NCBI GenBank assembly: GCA_964351625.1
Contig: CAYGOV010000011.1
Coordinates: forward strand, 1-64,000
DNA length: 64,000 nucleotides
Direction: 5' to 3'
DNA from: Marinoscillum sp964351625
GTDB taxonomy: Bacteria > Bacteroidota > Bacteroidia > Cytophagales > Cyclobacteriaceae
The stretch's first letter is position 1, and each line of letters opens with the position of its first letter. The translations under genes were made by a program, and so were the position numbers. Shown here in pieces: positions 44,733 through 53,936 of the stretch. The notes beneath the pieces are model-generated. The model was not told the DNA's origin. It saw only the letters and a program-made list of their open reading frames with translations, and ran no database searches.

Positions 44733-46040
44733 ATGAAAATAGCAGTAGTAGGAACGGGATATGTAGGCCTTGTGACAGGTACTTGTTTCGCAGAGACAGG
44801 TAACCATGTAACCTGTGTAGATATTGATGAGAAAAAAGTGCAAATGCTTAGTAATAAGCAGATTACCATTTACGAACCTGGCCTTGAAGTTCTGTTTGAA
44901 AGAAACATACGTCAAGGTAGACTAGAGTTTACGACCAATTTGGCAGAGGGAATCAAAGGTGCAAAAATAATTTTCTTGGCGCTGCCTACTCCTCCGGGCG
45001 AGGATGGTTCTGCTGACCTGAAATATGTTCTAAAGGTTGCTGAAGATCTAGGGCCAATACTAGAAGAGTATGCTGTAATTGTAGACAAATCTACTGTTCC
45101 CGTAGGTACAGCAGATTTGGTACATGCCGCTATTGCTAAAAATGCCAAAGTAGATTTTGACGTGGTTTCTAATCCTGAGTTCCTCAGAGAAGGAGTCGCA
45201 GTGGATGATTTTATGAAGCCTGACAGAGTAGTGATAGGCGCAGAGTCTGACAAGGCTAAGAAAGTGATGGAAAAACTCTACGGACCATTCGTTCGTCAAG
45301 GAAACCCGATCATTTTTATGGATGTGAAATCAGCTGAGCTTACTAAATATGCCGCAAACTCATTTTTAGCTACCAAGATCACCTTCATGAATGAAATCGC
45401 GAACCTATGCGAACTACTTGGAGCAGATGTAGATATGGTGAGAAAAGGTGTAGGAACAGACACGAGAATTGGTAAGCGCTTCTTGTTTGCTGGGATAGGA
45501 TATGGAGGAAGTTGTTTTCCGAAAGATGTTCAGGCTCTCGCAATGTCTGCGAGTAAAGCAGACTATGATTTTAAAATATTGAATGCCGTAATGGAAGTGA
45601 ATGAGATTCAGAAAGAAAAACTGATTGACCCATTAAAAAATTATTTCAAGGGAGATCTGAAAGGTAAGACCATCGCTATCTGGGGGTTGGCTTTCAAACC
45701 ATATACTGACGATATCCGTGAAGCACCAGCACTAGAAAACATCACAAAGCTCTTGAGTCTAGGAGCAAAAGTAAAAGCATATGATCCTGAGGCTATGGAC
45801 AATGTGAAAGAAATCTTCGGCGACAAAATCTATTTCGCCAATGATGAGTATGATGCCTTAGTAGATGCTGATGCCTTGATGATCATGACCGAATGGCCAG
45901 TATTCAGAACTCCAGAGTTCGATAAATTGGAATCGACATTGAAGAACAAAGTAATATTTGACGGAAGAAACCTCTATGAATTAAGTCAAATGGAAGAGTT
46001 GGGCTTCACCTATTATAGTATAGGTAGAAGAAGCGTTTAA
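44733..46040 (+). CDS. ugd: UDP-glucose 6-dehydrogenase
   Basis: 435 residues. It oxidises UDP-glucose to UDP-glucuronate in two NAD-linked steps. The N-terminal Rossmann motif is GTGYVGLVTGTCFAETG. The catalytic Cys lies in GYGGSCFPKDVQAL. The hinge and C-terminal part contain WGLAFKPYTDDIREAP. The product feeds surface polysaccharides and could feed a UDP-glucuronate epimerase such as the fragment at the window start. Confidence 0.95.
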   Translation: MKIAVVGTGYVGLVTGTCFAETGNHVTCVDIDEKKVQMLSNKQITIYEPGLEVLFERNIRQGRLEFTTNLAEGIKGAKIIFLALPTPPGEDGSADLKYVLKVAEDLGPILEEYAVIVDKSTVPVGTADLVHAAIAKNAKVDFDVVSNPEFLREGVAVDDFMKPDRVVIGAESDKAKKVMEKLYGPFVRQGNPIIFMDVKSAELTKYAANSFLATKITFMNEIANLCELLGADVDMVRKGVGTDTRIGKRFLFAGIGYGGSCFPKDVQALAMSASKADYDFKILNAVMEVNEIQKEKLIDPLKNYFKGDLKGKTIAIWGLAFKPYTDDIREAPALENITKLLSLGAKVKAYDPEAMDNVKEIFGDKIYFANDEYDALVDADALMIMTEWPVFRTPEFDKLESTLKNKVIFDGRNLYELSQMEELGFTYYSIGRRSV

Positions 46041-46060
46041 TTTTCACTTCCAAAAATTCT

Positions 46061-46094
46061 AAAGCCCATTGGAACAAAGCGTCTGATGGGCTTT
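46061..46094. terminator. Terminator between ugd and the DUF547 gene
   Basis: AAAGCCCAT pairs with ATGGGCTTT (46061-46069 with 46086-46094) around a 16-base loop, between two convergent genes. T-rich sequence follows on the plus strand. Confidence 0.75.
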
Positions 46095-46859
46095 CTATTT
46101 CTTGGAGTCGTTCAGCTTCCAATCATAGTCTTTGAAATCAACTTCTGTATCCTTCCCGATTTTCTGATCTGCATATTGATTGATAAAATCCTTGACAGGC
46201 ATCACATTTTTAAAGTCTCCACTGAACCAATCGAAAATCTTTGAAAGCTGCGCCTTTTCTGCAGTGATATCATTTCTAAAGTCATCGTTAATGAATAAGC
46301 GAGCTTGATCATCTAATTGATCATATAGTTGGCCCGCTTCATAAGCTTCGTTGCGCAATCTTGGACATGAATATGACGCACAATTCAGTGCAAAATGCAC
46401 ACGTGGTTCTTCCCATTGCTTACGCAGAATACCGTGTTCTACATTGTTAAGATCATAAGTTTCTCCACCGATTTTGATGAACTTGATATCCCAAGGTGTA
46501 TTGACGAAAGGAATCTGTATGCTACTCCCAATGTCCTTGATGCTCTCCAAAGGATAATGATCAAGCACTAAATCAATGGTGAAGGCATTATAAACATTGA
46601 TCCAATAGGCAATTTCCTCCTCTTTGGACCAATTAGATCCGGGTGAGGTCGAACGAAGTAAATCGAGATACGAGTTCAATGCTTCCCTATCAGTTTTAAA
46701 TCCTTTGTAGCTCACAAGTCCATCCTTATCAACATACTTACTCAGTAGTGCCGTGAATTTTTCATGCGTTATGACTTCCGTTTCTTGATTGGATCGCTGA
46801 CTTACACCACATGAAATGAACAATAAAGAGAGAATGACTGTAGGAAAGATTTTAAACAT
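46095..46859 (-). CDS. DUF547 lipoprotein
   Basis: 254 residues from MFKIFPTVILSLLFISCG, a lipoprotein signal with its Cys near residue 17; an upstream ATG at 46883 would lengthen the signal without need. The body is DUF547: AYWINVYNAFTIDLVL, then VHFALNCASYSCP and ARLFINDDFRND. The conserved Cys-His-like arrangement hints at a papain-like fold, but no activity is established. Probably bound to the inner face of the outer membrane. Confidence 0.82.
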   Translation of the reverse strand: MFKIFPTVILSLLFISCGVSQRSNQETEVITHEKFTALLSKYVDKDGLVSYKGFKTDREALNSYLDLLRSTSPGSNWSKEEEIAYWINVYNAFTIDLVLDHYPLESIKDIGSSIQIPFVNTPWDIKFIKIGGETYDLNNVEHGILRKQWEEPRVHFALNCASYSCPRLRNEAYEAGQLYDQLDDQARLFINDDFRNDITAEKAQLSKIFDWFSGDFKNVMPVKDFINQYADQKIGKDTEVDFKDYDWKLNDSKK

Positions 46860-47026
46860 AGGTGTAATCAGAATGTAAATCATATACGATAATGCCGCGC
46901 CATCTGGTTGTCAGATTCCCTTGAGATGTCGGCAGTTAAACATTAGCAACCACCGAATTCGCTGAAGCAGACAACAATTTCATTTTTCAAATTGAAAATT
47001 AGCTCTTCTAAAGATGTCCAAAATTT

Positions 47027-47034
47027 TATCTTTG
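47027..47034 (+). promoter_or_regulatory. Possible -7 box (TATCTTTG) next to the glyS start
   Basis: TATCTTTG matches TAnnTTTG and ends 5 bases before the ATG at 47040. If active it would give a leaderless or nearly leaderless glyS mRNA. No -33 partner at the right distance. Confidence 0.35.
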
Positions 47035-47039
47035 CCGCT

Positions 47040-48587
47040 ATGGCAAATATTGAAGAATCTACAACGCTGAAAAACATTGCATCACATTGCAAAGAGTACG
47101 GCTTTATATATCCATCAAGTGAGATCTACGACGGGCTAGCTGCCACGTATGATTATGGCCCATACGGCTCTGAATTAAAGAATAACATCAAAGAATACTG
47201 GTGGAAATCCATGGTGCGTATGCATGACAACATCGTGGGAATCGATGCTGCCATTTTTATGCATCCTACCACTTGGAAGGCTTCTGGCCATGTGGATGCC
47301 TTCAATGACCCATTGATTGACAACAAAGATTCGAAGAAGCGCTATCGTGCGGATGTGCTGATAGAAGATCAAATGGCTAAGATTCAAGCCAAGATCGATA
47401 AGGAAGTGGAGAAAGCTGCTGGTCGATTTGGTGAGTCTTTTGACAAAGAACAATACCTCACTACCAATGATCGAGTAGTAAAATACGCCGCTCAGATAGA
47501 AGAGATAGAAACGCGCATGAAATCTGCGATTGAGAAGTCTGATCTTGACGCGCTAAAGCAGTTGATTGTTGATTTGGAAATTGCTGACCCAATCTCTGGC
47601 TCAAGAAACTGGACTGATGTAAGGCAGTTCAATCTCATGTTTAGCACGGAAATCGGTTCTCTAGCTGATGAGTCTGGCAAAATCTACCTGCGCCCTGAAA
47701 CTGCTCAAGGAATATTTGTAAACTTCCTGAACGTACAAAAAACGAGTCGACTAAAGCCTCCTTTCGGTATTGCTCAAATAGGAAAAGCTTTCCGAAATGA
47801 GATCATTGCCAGACAATTCATATTCCGTATGAGGGAATTTGAGCAGATGGAGATGCAATTTTTCATCAAGCCAGGTACCGATATGGAATGGTACGACTAC
47901 TGGAAAAATAAACGTATGAAGTGGCACAAGACTTTAGGTCTGGGTGAAGAAAACTATCGTTTCCACGACCACCTCAACCTTGCGCATTATGCAAATGCAG
48001 CTTGTGATATAGAATTTAATTTCCCAATGGGATTCAAAGAACTGGAAGGAATTCACTCAAGAACAGACTTTGACCTAGGAGCCCATGAGAAGTTTTCTGG
48101 AAAGAAACTCAAATATTTTGATACAGCAACTAACGAAAGTTATACTCCTTATGTATTGGAAACATCTATCGGGCTGGACAGAATGTTCCTAGCTGTGATG
48201 TCTGCTTCTTACAAAGAAGAAACATTGGAAGACGGTAGCACGCGAACGGTTTTGAGAATCCCTCCAGCTTTGGCTCCTGTAAAAGTTGCAGTATTGCCTT
48301 TGCTGAAAAAAGATGGTCTTCCAGAAAAAGCCAATGAAATCTTGAGCGCTATCAAATTGGACTTCAATTCTCAGTATGACGAAAAAGATGCCATCGGGAA
48401 GAGATACAGAAGACAAGATGCCATAGGTACGCCATATTGTGTGACTGTAGATCATCAGACATTGGAGGACAATACGGTGACCATCCGTGAGCGTGATAGC
48501 ATGGAGCAGCAGCGTGTATCGATCACTGAACTGATCAGCACTTTGGAAGAAAAAGTAAGTATGAAAAACTTGCTTAAAGCTTTATAA
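47040..48587 (+). CDS. glyS: Glycyl-tRNA synthetase (alpha2 type)
   Basis: 515 residues from MANIEESTTLKNIASHCKEY; the frame is open 16 codons further up, but that part overlaps the promoter-like box and is not family-like. It is the class II dimeric type found in Bacteroidota, archaea and eukaryotes. Motifs visible: SGHVDAFNDPL, LRPETAQGIFVNF, GKAFRNEI (motif 2) and the C-terminal anticodon-binding domain (APVKVAVLPLLKKDG). An insertion with charged helices lies near residues 100-180. Confidence 0.94.
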   Translation: MANIEESTTLKNIASHCKEYGFIYPSSEIYDGLAATYDYGPYGSELKNNIKEYWWKSMVRMHDNIVGIDAAIFMHPTTWKASGHVDAFNDPLIDNKDSKKRYRADVLIEDQMAKIQAKIDKEVEKAAGRFGESFDKEQYLTTNDRVVKYAAQIEEIETRMKSAIEKSDLDALKQLIVDLEIADPISGSRNWTDVRQFNLMFSTEIGSLADESGKIYLRPETAQGIFVNFLNVQKTSRLKPPFGIAQIGKAFRNEIIARQFIFRMREFEQMEMQFFIKPGTDMEWYDYWKNKRMKWHKTLGLGEENYRFHDHLNLAHYANAACDIEFNFPMGFKELEGIHSRTDFDLGAHEKFSGKKLKYFDTATNESYTPYVLETSIGLDRMFLAVMSASYKEETLEDGSTRTVLRIPPALAPVKVAVLPLLKKDGLPEKANEILSAIKLDFNSQYDEKDAIGKRYRRQDAIGTPYCVTVDHQTLEDNTVTIRERDSMEQQRVSITELISTLEEKVSMKNLLKAL

Positions 48588-48591
48588 TTCT

Positions 48592-49389
48592 TTGGTTTCC
48601 GGGATATCGGTAACGGTAGGTCTGACTGTGGCCATTGTGATATGGTCATTTTTTAGGAAATATGTCCTGAAAGGCGATATCAAAACATATCTCCTTTTAT
48701 CTAAACCAATGAGCGAATTGCAAAGGGAAATCCTTCGCAAAAATTTTCAGTTTTACCTGCTACTTCCTCCAAAGTCTCAGCAAATTTTCGAATATCGCGT
48801 TCGGAAATTCATAATTCTGAAAGAGTTTATACCAAGGAATTTTGAAGAAGTGACTGAGGAAATGAAAGTCCTTATTGCTGCTTCGGCAATTCAGCTAACT
48901 TTTGGATATCCCAATGTTTTTCTGAGTTACTTCAAGCATATTATCATCTTTCCCGACCAATTCTATAGTCAAGAAAGTCGCGCTTTTCACAAAGGAGAAG
49001 TAAACCCGCGTGCCAAAGCAATTGTGCTTTCCTGGAAACATTTCGCAGAAGGATACGCCACTTCGGAAGGTGTAAATCTTGGCCTCCATGAAATGGCCCA
49101 TGCACTTCAGCTGGAAAACATCGTGATGAACGATGAATACAATTTCCTAAATCAAGATGCAATCAATGAATGGCAACTATTGGCAGATCTTGAAATCCAA
49201 AAAATAGAAAAAGCTGAGGCATCTATATTTCGAAAATATGGAGGTACAAATAATGCTGAATTCTTCGCCGTGGCAATAGAGGTATTCTTTGAAATGCCAC
49301 ATGATTTCAAAACATATAATGAGGCACTTTACAAGGCACTGGCAAATTTGCTGAGGCAAGATCCGATAAGACTTTATACAAAACTTTAG
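48592..49389 (+). CDS. MtfA-like zinc peptidase
   Basis: 265 residues from a TTG start 4 bases after glyS; the N-terminus then forms one membrane helix (about 5-20). The zinc motif HEMAH is at residues 166-170, followed by QLEN, and a third ligand Glu is likely in GGTNNAEFFAVAIEVFFE. This is the DUF980/MtfA (M90) pattern. In E. coli MtfA binds the repressor Mlc and has peptidase activity; here the membrane anchor is extra and the target unknown. Confidence 0.78.
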   Translation: MVSGISVTVGLTVAIVIWSFFRKYVLKGDIKTYLLLSKPMSELQREILRKNFQFYLLLPPKSQQIFEYRVRKFIILKEFIPRNFEEVTEEMKVLIAASAIQLTFGYPNVFLSYFKHIIIFPDQFYSQESRAFHKGEVNPRAKAIVLSWKHFAEGYATSEGVNLGLHEMAHALQLENIVMNDEYNFLNQDAINEWQLLADLEIQKIEKAEASIFRKYGGTNNAEFFAVAIEVFFEMPHDFKTYNEALYKALANLLRQDPIRLYTKL

Positions 49390-49390
49390 C

Positions 49391-49423
49391 AAAGCCTATT
49401 TTAGGTTTCCTATTTTAGGCTTT
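49391..49423. terminator. Hairpin between the MtfA-like gene and the parE-like gene
   Basis: AAAGCCT (49391-49397) pairs with AGGCTTT (49417-49423), with internal TATTTTAGG repeats in the loop, between convergent genes. Short stem, so only fair confidence. Confidence 0.5.
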
Positions 49424-49437
49424 TGTGAGTCCCTCCT

Positions 49438-49719
49438 TTAGATAAGTAAATCCTTATGTGTACTCATTACAGCGATTACAAAAACAGTTTCTTTTTTCGT
49501 GATAAAGTGAACTCCAATTGGAAATGGAGTGATAAATGCCATTCGCACTTCCTTATATCTTAACTGATATTTTAGTGGGTTTGCAGTTATGGATGCTAAT
49601 TTCCACTCAACCAAATCAATAAGCCTACTACCCAATCCGGACTTCTGCTCCTCATACCAAATAACAATTTCTTCAAGATCGCGCTCCGCCTCAGGAGTTA
49701 CAATCAACTTATAACTCAC
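49438..49719 (-). CDS. RelE/ParE-superfamily toxin
   Basis: 93 residues of the ParE-like fold: TPEAERDLEEIVIWYEEQKSGLG, then LRYKEVRMAFITPFPIGVHF and a last strand FVIAVMSTHKD. The arrangement resembles ParE/RelE plasmid-stabilisation toxins, but whether it hits gyrase or mRNA cannot be told. The start overlaps the antitoxin stop by 4 bases; antitoxin first, toxin second is the usual order. Confidence 0.82.
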   Translation of the reverse strand: MSYKLIVTPEAERDLEEIVIWYEEQKSGLGSRLIDLVEWKLASITANPLKYQLRYKEVRMAFITPFPIGVHFITKKETVFVIAVMSTHKDLLI

Positions 49720-49937
49720 AACTTGGTCCTTATTCTTGACTTCACCTCTTCCCAGCTGGAACCTGATTCTTCATTTAGACCCTTCAAGCGGTCGTCTAGA
49801 ATGGCTTTCTGAGATTCGGTCAATTCATATTGCCCTGCTTTCTCAGGAAGCATCATTGTTAGGATTATCTCCAGAAGCTTATCATCAGCTTGGTCTATTA
49901 AATGATGGAGTTCCTCGCGTAGCTCAATAGTATCCAT
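49716..49937 (-). CDS. Addiction-module antitoxin
   Basis: 73 residues: a helical N-terminus (LREELHHLIDQADDKLLEII) and the C-terminal stretch SGSSWEEVKSRIRTKL, common in small antitoxins paired with ParE-like toxins. No DNA-binding domain is obvious, so autoregulation is uncertain. Encoded directly before the toxin with a 4-base overlap. Confidence 0.78.
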   Translation of the reverse strand: MDTIELREELHHLIDQADDKLLEIILTMMLPEKAGQYELTESQKAILDDRLKGLNEESGSSWEEVKSRIRTKL

Positions 49938-50115
49938 ATTCGTGTATTAAAGTTGAAAAATAGTAAATTTTGGTATGCTTTGGAAGCGGCAGTTGACCTA
50001 AATGTTCGCAGTATTGTTTTCATGTTTCGGTGACTAAGCATTTCCGGAGAATCATTTTTTCTATTAAGAACCCTTATTTTTCAGTTATTTTGCCTGCTCA
50101 TTAGCAAGCCTTTAA

Positions 50116-51468
50116 ATGAACTGGATCAACCTTCTTTCTCCTAGACGCTTTGGCGACAAAACAGAAACGGAGCTCTCTGTAGAAACACGCAGCAGGTTTG
50201 AGCAAGATTACGATCGATTGATCTTTTCGCATCCTTTCCGCAGGCTTCAGGACAAAACGCAAGTATTTCCATTGCCAGAAGATGATTTTGTGCATACCCG
50301 ACTCACTCACAGTCTGGAAGTTTCCAGCGTAGGCCGATCTCTGGGTAAAGCTGTGGGGGAAGCCTTGATTGAAAAATACGCTGATTTGAAAGAAGCTGGC
50401 TATACCTTCCATGACTTTGGAGGCATAGTGGCGGCAGCCAGCCTTGCCCATGACTTAGGCAATCCGCCTTTTGGGCATTCTGGGGAAACAGCCATTTCGT
50501 CTTTCTTTGTTGACAATGAAAAAGGCAAAATCTTTGAAGAAATGGTCTCCAAGGAGGAATGGAAAGATCTGATCGCTTTTGAGGGCAATGCGCAAGGATT
50601 TCGAATCCTCAATGACGAAACCAACGGAGGGCTGCGGCTGACATATGCCTGCTTGGGAGCATTTACCAAATATCCTAAGACGTCCTACGCGCCGGTGGAT
50701 AAAGCCAGAAAGAGTCAAAAAAAATACGGGGTGTATCGCAGCGAGCTTACTTATTTCAAAAGCCTCGCTGAGACAATGAAACTAGGCTCGCTGAATGAAG
50801 AAGCTTGGAACCGTCATCCACTGGCCTTTTTAGTAGAGGCTGCAGATGATATTTGCTACGGGATAATCGACCTAGAAGATGGCACCAGACTTGGGTTGGT
50901 GGATTTTGAAACCACCAAAGACTTGTTGGCATCAATTATCGGTGTGAATTATAAAGAAGATAAGCTCGAAAAAATCCATGGTCAAAATGAAAAACTAGGC
51001 TTGCTACGCGCAATGGCCATCGGTCAGCTGATCAAAGAAAGCGTGGAGGTGTTCTTGCAAAATGAAGACGAGATGCTCGTCGGCACATTTGATAAGGCTT
51101 TGACAGATCTCATTCCTTCCGCTCAAATCCTGGGTCAGATTTCCCTACTCTCTGTGAATAAAATTTATCGATCGAAGCAAGTGTTAGAACGTGAAGCTGG
51201 CGGTTTTGAAATCATAGGGCGATTGATGGAAGTCTTTTGTTTGGCAGCTTATCACAAATGCTTTAAAAAGGAAGCATTCACACCAAAACAACAAACAATC
51301 CTCCGTTTGTTACCTGAAGACTATCAAATCAAAATCGAGAATAATAGTGAATCTGTTTACCAATTGCTGCTAATCATAACTGATTTTATATCTAGTCTCA
51401 CCGACACTCATGCGATCAAATTGTACAAGACCATCTATGGTTTCTCGCTTCCAATCTCAAAGGGTTAA
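50116..51468 (+). CDS. dgt: Deoxyguanosinetriphosphate triphosphohydrolase (dGTPase)
   Basis: 450 residues of the HD superfamily. Metal ligands are visible: His65 in TRLTHSLEVSSVGR, His112-Asp113 in LAHDLGNPPFGHSGE, and a later Asp in EAADDICYGIIDLEDG. dGTPases split dGTP to deoxyguanosine and triphosphate; they tune dNTP pools and can also restrict phage. Here the neighbours are housekeeping genes. Starts at ATG 50116 after a 178-base gap that separates it from the divergent antitoxin. Confidence 0.9.
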   Translation: MNWINLLSPRRFGDKTETELSVETRSRFEQDYDRLIFSHPFRRLQDKTQVFPLPEDDFVHTRLTHSLEVSSVGRSLGKAVGEALIEKYADLKEAGYTFHDFGGIVAAASLAHDLGNPPFGHSGETAISSFFVDNEKGKIFEEMVSKEEWKDLIAFEGNAQGFRILNDETNGGLRLTYACLGAFTKYPKTSYAPVDKARKSQKKYGVYRSELTYFKSLAETMKLGSLNEEAWNRHPLAFLVEAADDICYGIIDLEDGTRLGLVDFETTKDLLASIIGVNYKEDKLEKIHGQNEKLGLLRAMAIGQLIKESVEVFLQNEDEMLVGTFDKALTDLIPSAQILGQISLLSVNKIYRSKQVLEREAGGFEIIGRLMEVFCLAAYHKCFKKEAFTPKQQTILRLLPEDYQIKIENNSESVYQLLLIITDFISSLTDTHAIKLYKTIYGFSLPISKG

Positions 51469-51519
51469 TTGACCTCTCCATCAACTACTTAATTGAGTTA
51501 ACAGAACTGAATAAATCGT

Positions 51520-51527
51520 TACATTTG
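51520..51527 (+). promoter_or_regulatory. Possible -7 box (TACATTTG) before the MMPL gene
   Basis: TACATTTG fits TAnnTTTG and lies 14 bases before the ATG at 51542. A TTG lies 24 bases upstream, a little too far for a normal -33 element. Confidence 0.35.
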
Positions 51528-51541
51528 CCCCTTCGTTTTCC

Positions 51542-53923
51542 ATGTGGACCAAAATAGCTGATATCATCCTGAAATACCGGATCACCCTGATGACCATCAT
51601 CGGAGTGATCACAATCTTCATGGCCTACCAGGCGCAGTTTATCCAATGGTCCTACAACATGGCCAATGTAGTGCCAGAAAACGACCCTGATCAAGTCTAC
51701 TTTCAAGAGTTTAAAAACACCTTCGGTGAGGATGGTAACATCTTGGCGCTGGGATTTAAGGACAGTGCGCTCTACGAATCTGACAACTTCCGCAAACTAA
51801 AATACCTCACTACTGAGCTAGGTAGTATCAAAGGTGTGAAAGATGTCCTCGGGCTTCCAAACCTGAAGATGCTGGAAAAAAACAATGAGGAGAAACGCTT
51901 CGAGTTGGTACCAGTTTTCCCAGAAATACCTGATGACCAAGTCAAGCTCGACAGTATGTTGGCTTTTGCCAGAACGTTACAGTTTTACTCTGGCCAGCTA
52001 ATCAATGCTGAGAATGGCGCTACACTAATTCTTGTCACTGTAGAAAAAGAAGCTTTGAATTCAGAATATCGTCACACGATGGTAGCTGATATCGTAGTTG
52101 CAGGTGACTTGTTTCAGGAAGCAACTGGCATCAAAGTAAACTACGCGGGCCTGCCTTACGTCCGCTCGGTGAACACGCTCAAAATAAAAGAAGAGCTCAA
52201 CACATTCTTGATTTACTCAGTGATCGTCACTGGACTAATTCTTTTTGGGTTTTTCCGTTCGCTTAAAGCAGTTGTATTCCCACTGATCATCATCGGAGTG
52301 ATCGTCATTTGGGTCTTGGGTACTGTCTCTCTTTTTGAATATAAAATAACGCTTCTTACAGGTTTGATTCCTTCCATCATCGTGGTAATTGGGATACCAA
52401 ATAGCGTCTACATGCTCAATAAATATCACCATGAATATTCTAAGCATGGCGATCAATATAAGGCACTGGCCAAGATCATTAAGAACATTGGTATCGTCAC
52501 TTTCATCACCAACTTCACCACAGCGGTAGGTTTCTTTGTGTTGGTTTCCACAGGCATTCCAATCTTGGTAGAGTTTGGTATTGTGGCTGGTATCAACATT
52601 ATGTGCACGTTTGTGGTGAGCACGATTTTGATTCCTTCGGTTTTCTCTTTTTTCAAACCGCCTTCCGATCGCCACCTCAAGCATTTGGATTTCAAAATGC
52701 TGAACGGTGCTTTGGTCGGACTAGATGTCCTTGTCCATAAATATAGACCGCTGATCTTCATCACTACGGGAGCTATCATAGGAGTATGTATCTACGGAGT
52801 ACTGCAGCTGAGATCAGAGTCATTTATGGTAGATGACTTGCCTGAGGATAGCCCATTGGCGAAGCAACTCCATTTCTTCGAGGAGAACTTTAGTGGCGTG
52901 ATGCCACTAGAGATCATCGTGGATACGGGCAATAAGAAAGGTGTGCAAAAGCTTTCTAACCTCCGTAAAATCAATGAATTCGAAATGTTCCTTGATTCAT
53001 TGGAAGGTATCTCTCAGCCAGTTTCGGTTGTGAGTTTTATCAAAGCCTCCCGTCAGGCTTTTTACAACCAAGACCCAAATTTTTACTCTATCCCGAACAA
53101 TCGTGAGAGTGCTTTCATTTTGAGTTACCTCAAAGAAGAAAGTGATGAAGCCGGAATATCAAAATCTTTTGTGGATAGCACTGGTCAGTTTATCCGCATC
53201 TCTCTGAAGATGCCAGACATTGGGTCCAACCGGATGGATGACTTGGTTACCAATATCATTGAACCTAAAATAAAAGAGGTCTTCGCAGATACGAAGATGG
53301 AAGTGCGTGTGACTGGAACGGTGCCTTTGTTTATCAAAGGCAATAAATACCTGATCGACAATTTGATCACCTCCATGATCTTCGCCTTTTTCATCATTGC
53401 CATCATTATGGGTCTGCTTTTCAAGAATGTGAAGATGATCATCATCTCCATGATCCCTAATATGATCCCGCTACTACTTACAGGAGCGATCATGGGATAC
53501 TTTGGGATCCCATTGAAGCCAAGTACGGCGCTTATTTTCAGTATCGCTTTTGGTATTTCGGTAGATGACTCCATTCACTTTTTGGCGAAATACCGTCAAG
53601 AACTTGCCCTGCACAACAACTTCGTGCCGATAGCTGTGAGTAGAAGCTTACGCGAGACTGGAGCGAGTATGATCTATACTTCTATCATTCTATTCTGCGG
53701 TTTTGTGATCTTCACATTATCCGAATTTGGAGGAACTGTGGCGCTGGGGAAACTTACTTCTATCACTTTGCTGTTTGCAATGCTGACAAACCTGATCGTC
53801 CTTCCTGCGCTGCTTTTGCAGTTTGATAGCGGAAAAAGGAACAACGAGGATCACCCTTACATCGATGATTTTGCGAAAGCAGACTATGATGAGGAAGAAG
53901 AAGAAAGTAACGAATCAAAATAA
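51542..53923 (+). CDS. RND/MMPL-family exporter
   Basis: 793 residues with the RND repeat: helix 1, a periplasmic porter domain (about 40-215), five or six helices including a sterol-sensing-like block, then the whole pattern again (helix near 410, porter domain, C-terminal helices). The second helix bundle contains FSIAFGISVDDSIHFLAKY, the family's proton-relay region. Such exporters move lipids or hydrophobic compounds; the substrate is not known. An acidic tail (DYDEEEEESNESK) ends 13 bases before ileS. Confidence 0.87.
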   Translation: MWTKIADIILKYRITLMTIIGVITIFMAYQAQFIQWSYNMANVVPENDPDQVYFQEFKNTFGEDGNILALGFKDSALYESDNFRKLKYLTTELGSIKGVKDVLGLPNLKMLEKNNEEKRFELVPVFPEIPDDQVKLDSMLAFARTLQFYSGQLINAENGATLILVTVEKEALNSEYRHTMVADIVVAGDLFQEATGIKVNYAGLPYVRSVNTLKIKEELNTFLIYSVIVTGLILFGFFRSLKAVVFPLIIIGVIVIWVLGTVSLFEYKITLLTGLIPSIIVVIGIPNSVYMLNKYHHEYSKHGDQYKALAKIIKNIGIVTFITNFTTAVGFFVLVSTGIPILVEFGIVAGINIMCTFVVSTILIPSVFSFFKPPSDRHLKHLDFKMLNGALVGLDVLVHKYRPLIFITTGAIIGVCIYGVLQLRSESFMVDDLPEDSPLAKQLHFFEENFSGVMPLEIIVDTGNKKGVQKLSNLRKINEFEMFLDSLEGISQPVSVVSFIKASRQAFYNQDPNFYSIPNNRESAFILSYLKEESDEAGISKSFVDSTGQFIRISLKMPDIGSNRMDDLVTNIIEPKIKEVFADTKMEVRVTGTVPLFIKGNKYLIDNLITSMIFAFFIIAIIMGLLFKNVKMIIISMIPNMIPLLLTGAIMGYFGIPLKPSTALIFSIAFGISVDDSIHFLAKYRQELALHNNFVPIAVSRSLRETGASMIYTSIILFCGFVIFTLSEFGGTVALGKLTSITLLFAMLTNLIVLPALLLQFDSGKRNNEDHPYIDDFAKADYDEEEEESNESK

Positions 53924-53936
53924 TCAAAGGCATAAG

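Noticed and set aside
50116..51468. dGTPase as part of a phage-defence island
   Set aside because: The gene is in a housekeeping stretch (before MMPL, ileS, lspA) and has no defence neighbours; the accessory region begins 6.6 kb later.
53823..53936. A 38-residue N-terminal extension of IleRS inside the MMPL gene
   Set aside because: The extension is a lysine-rich shadow of the MMPL tail. GTG 53937 has a ribosome site and the family start.
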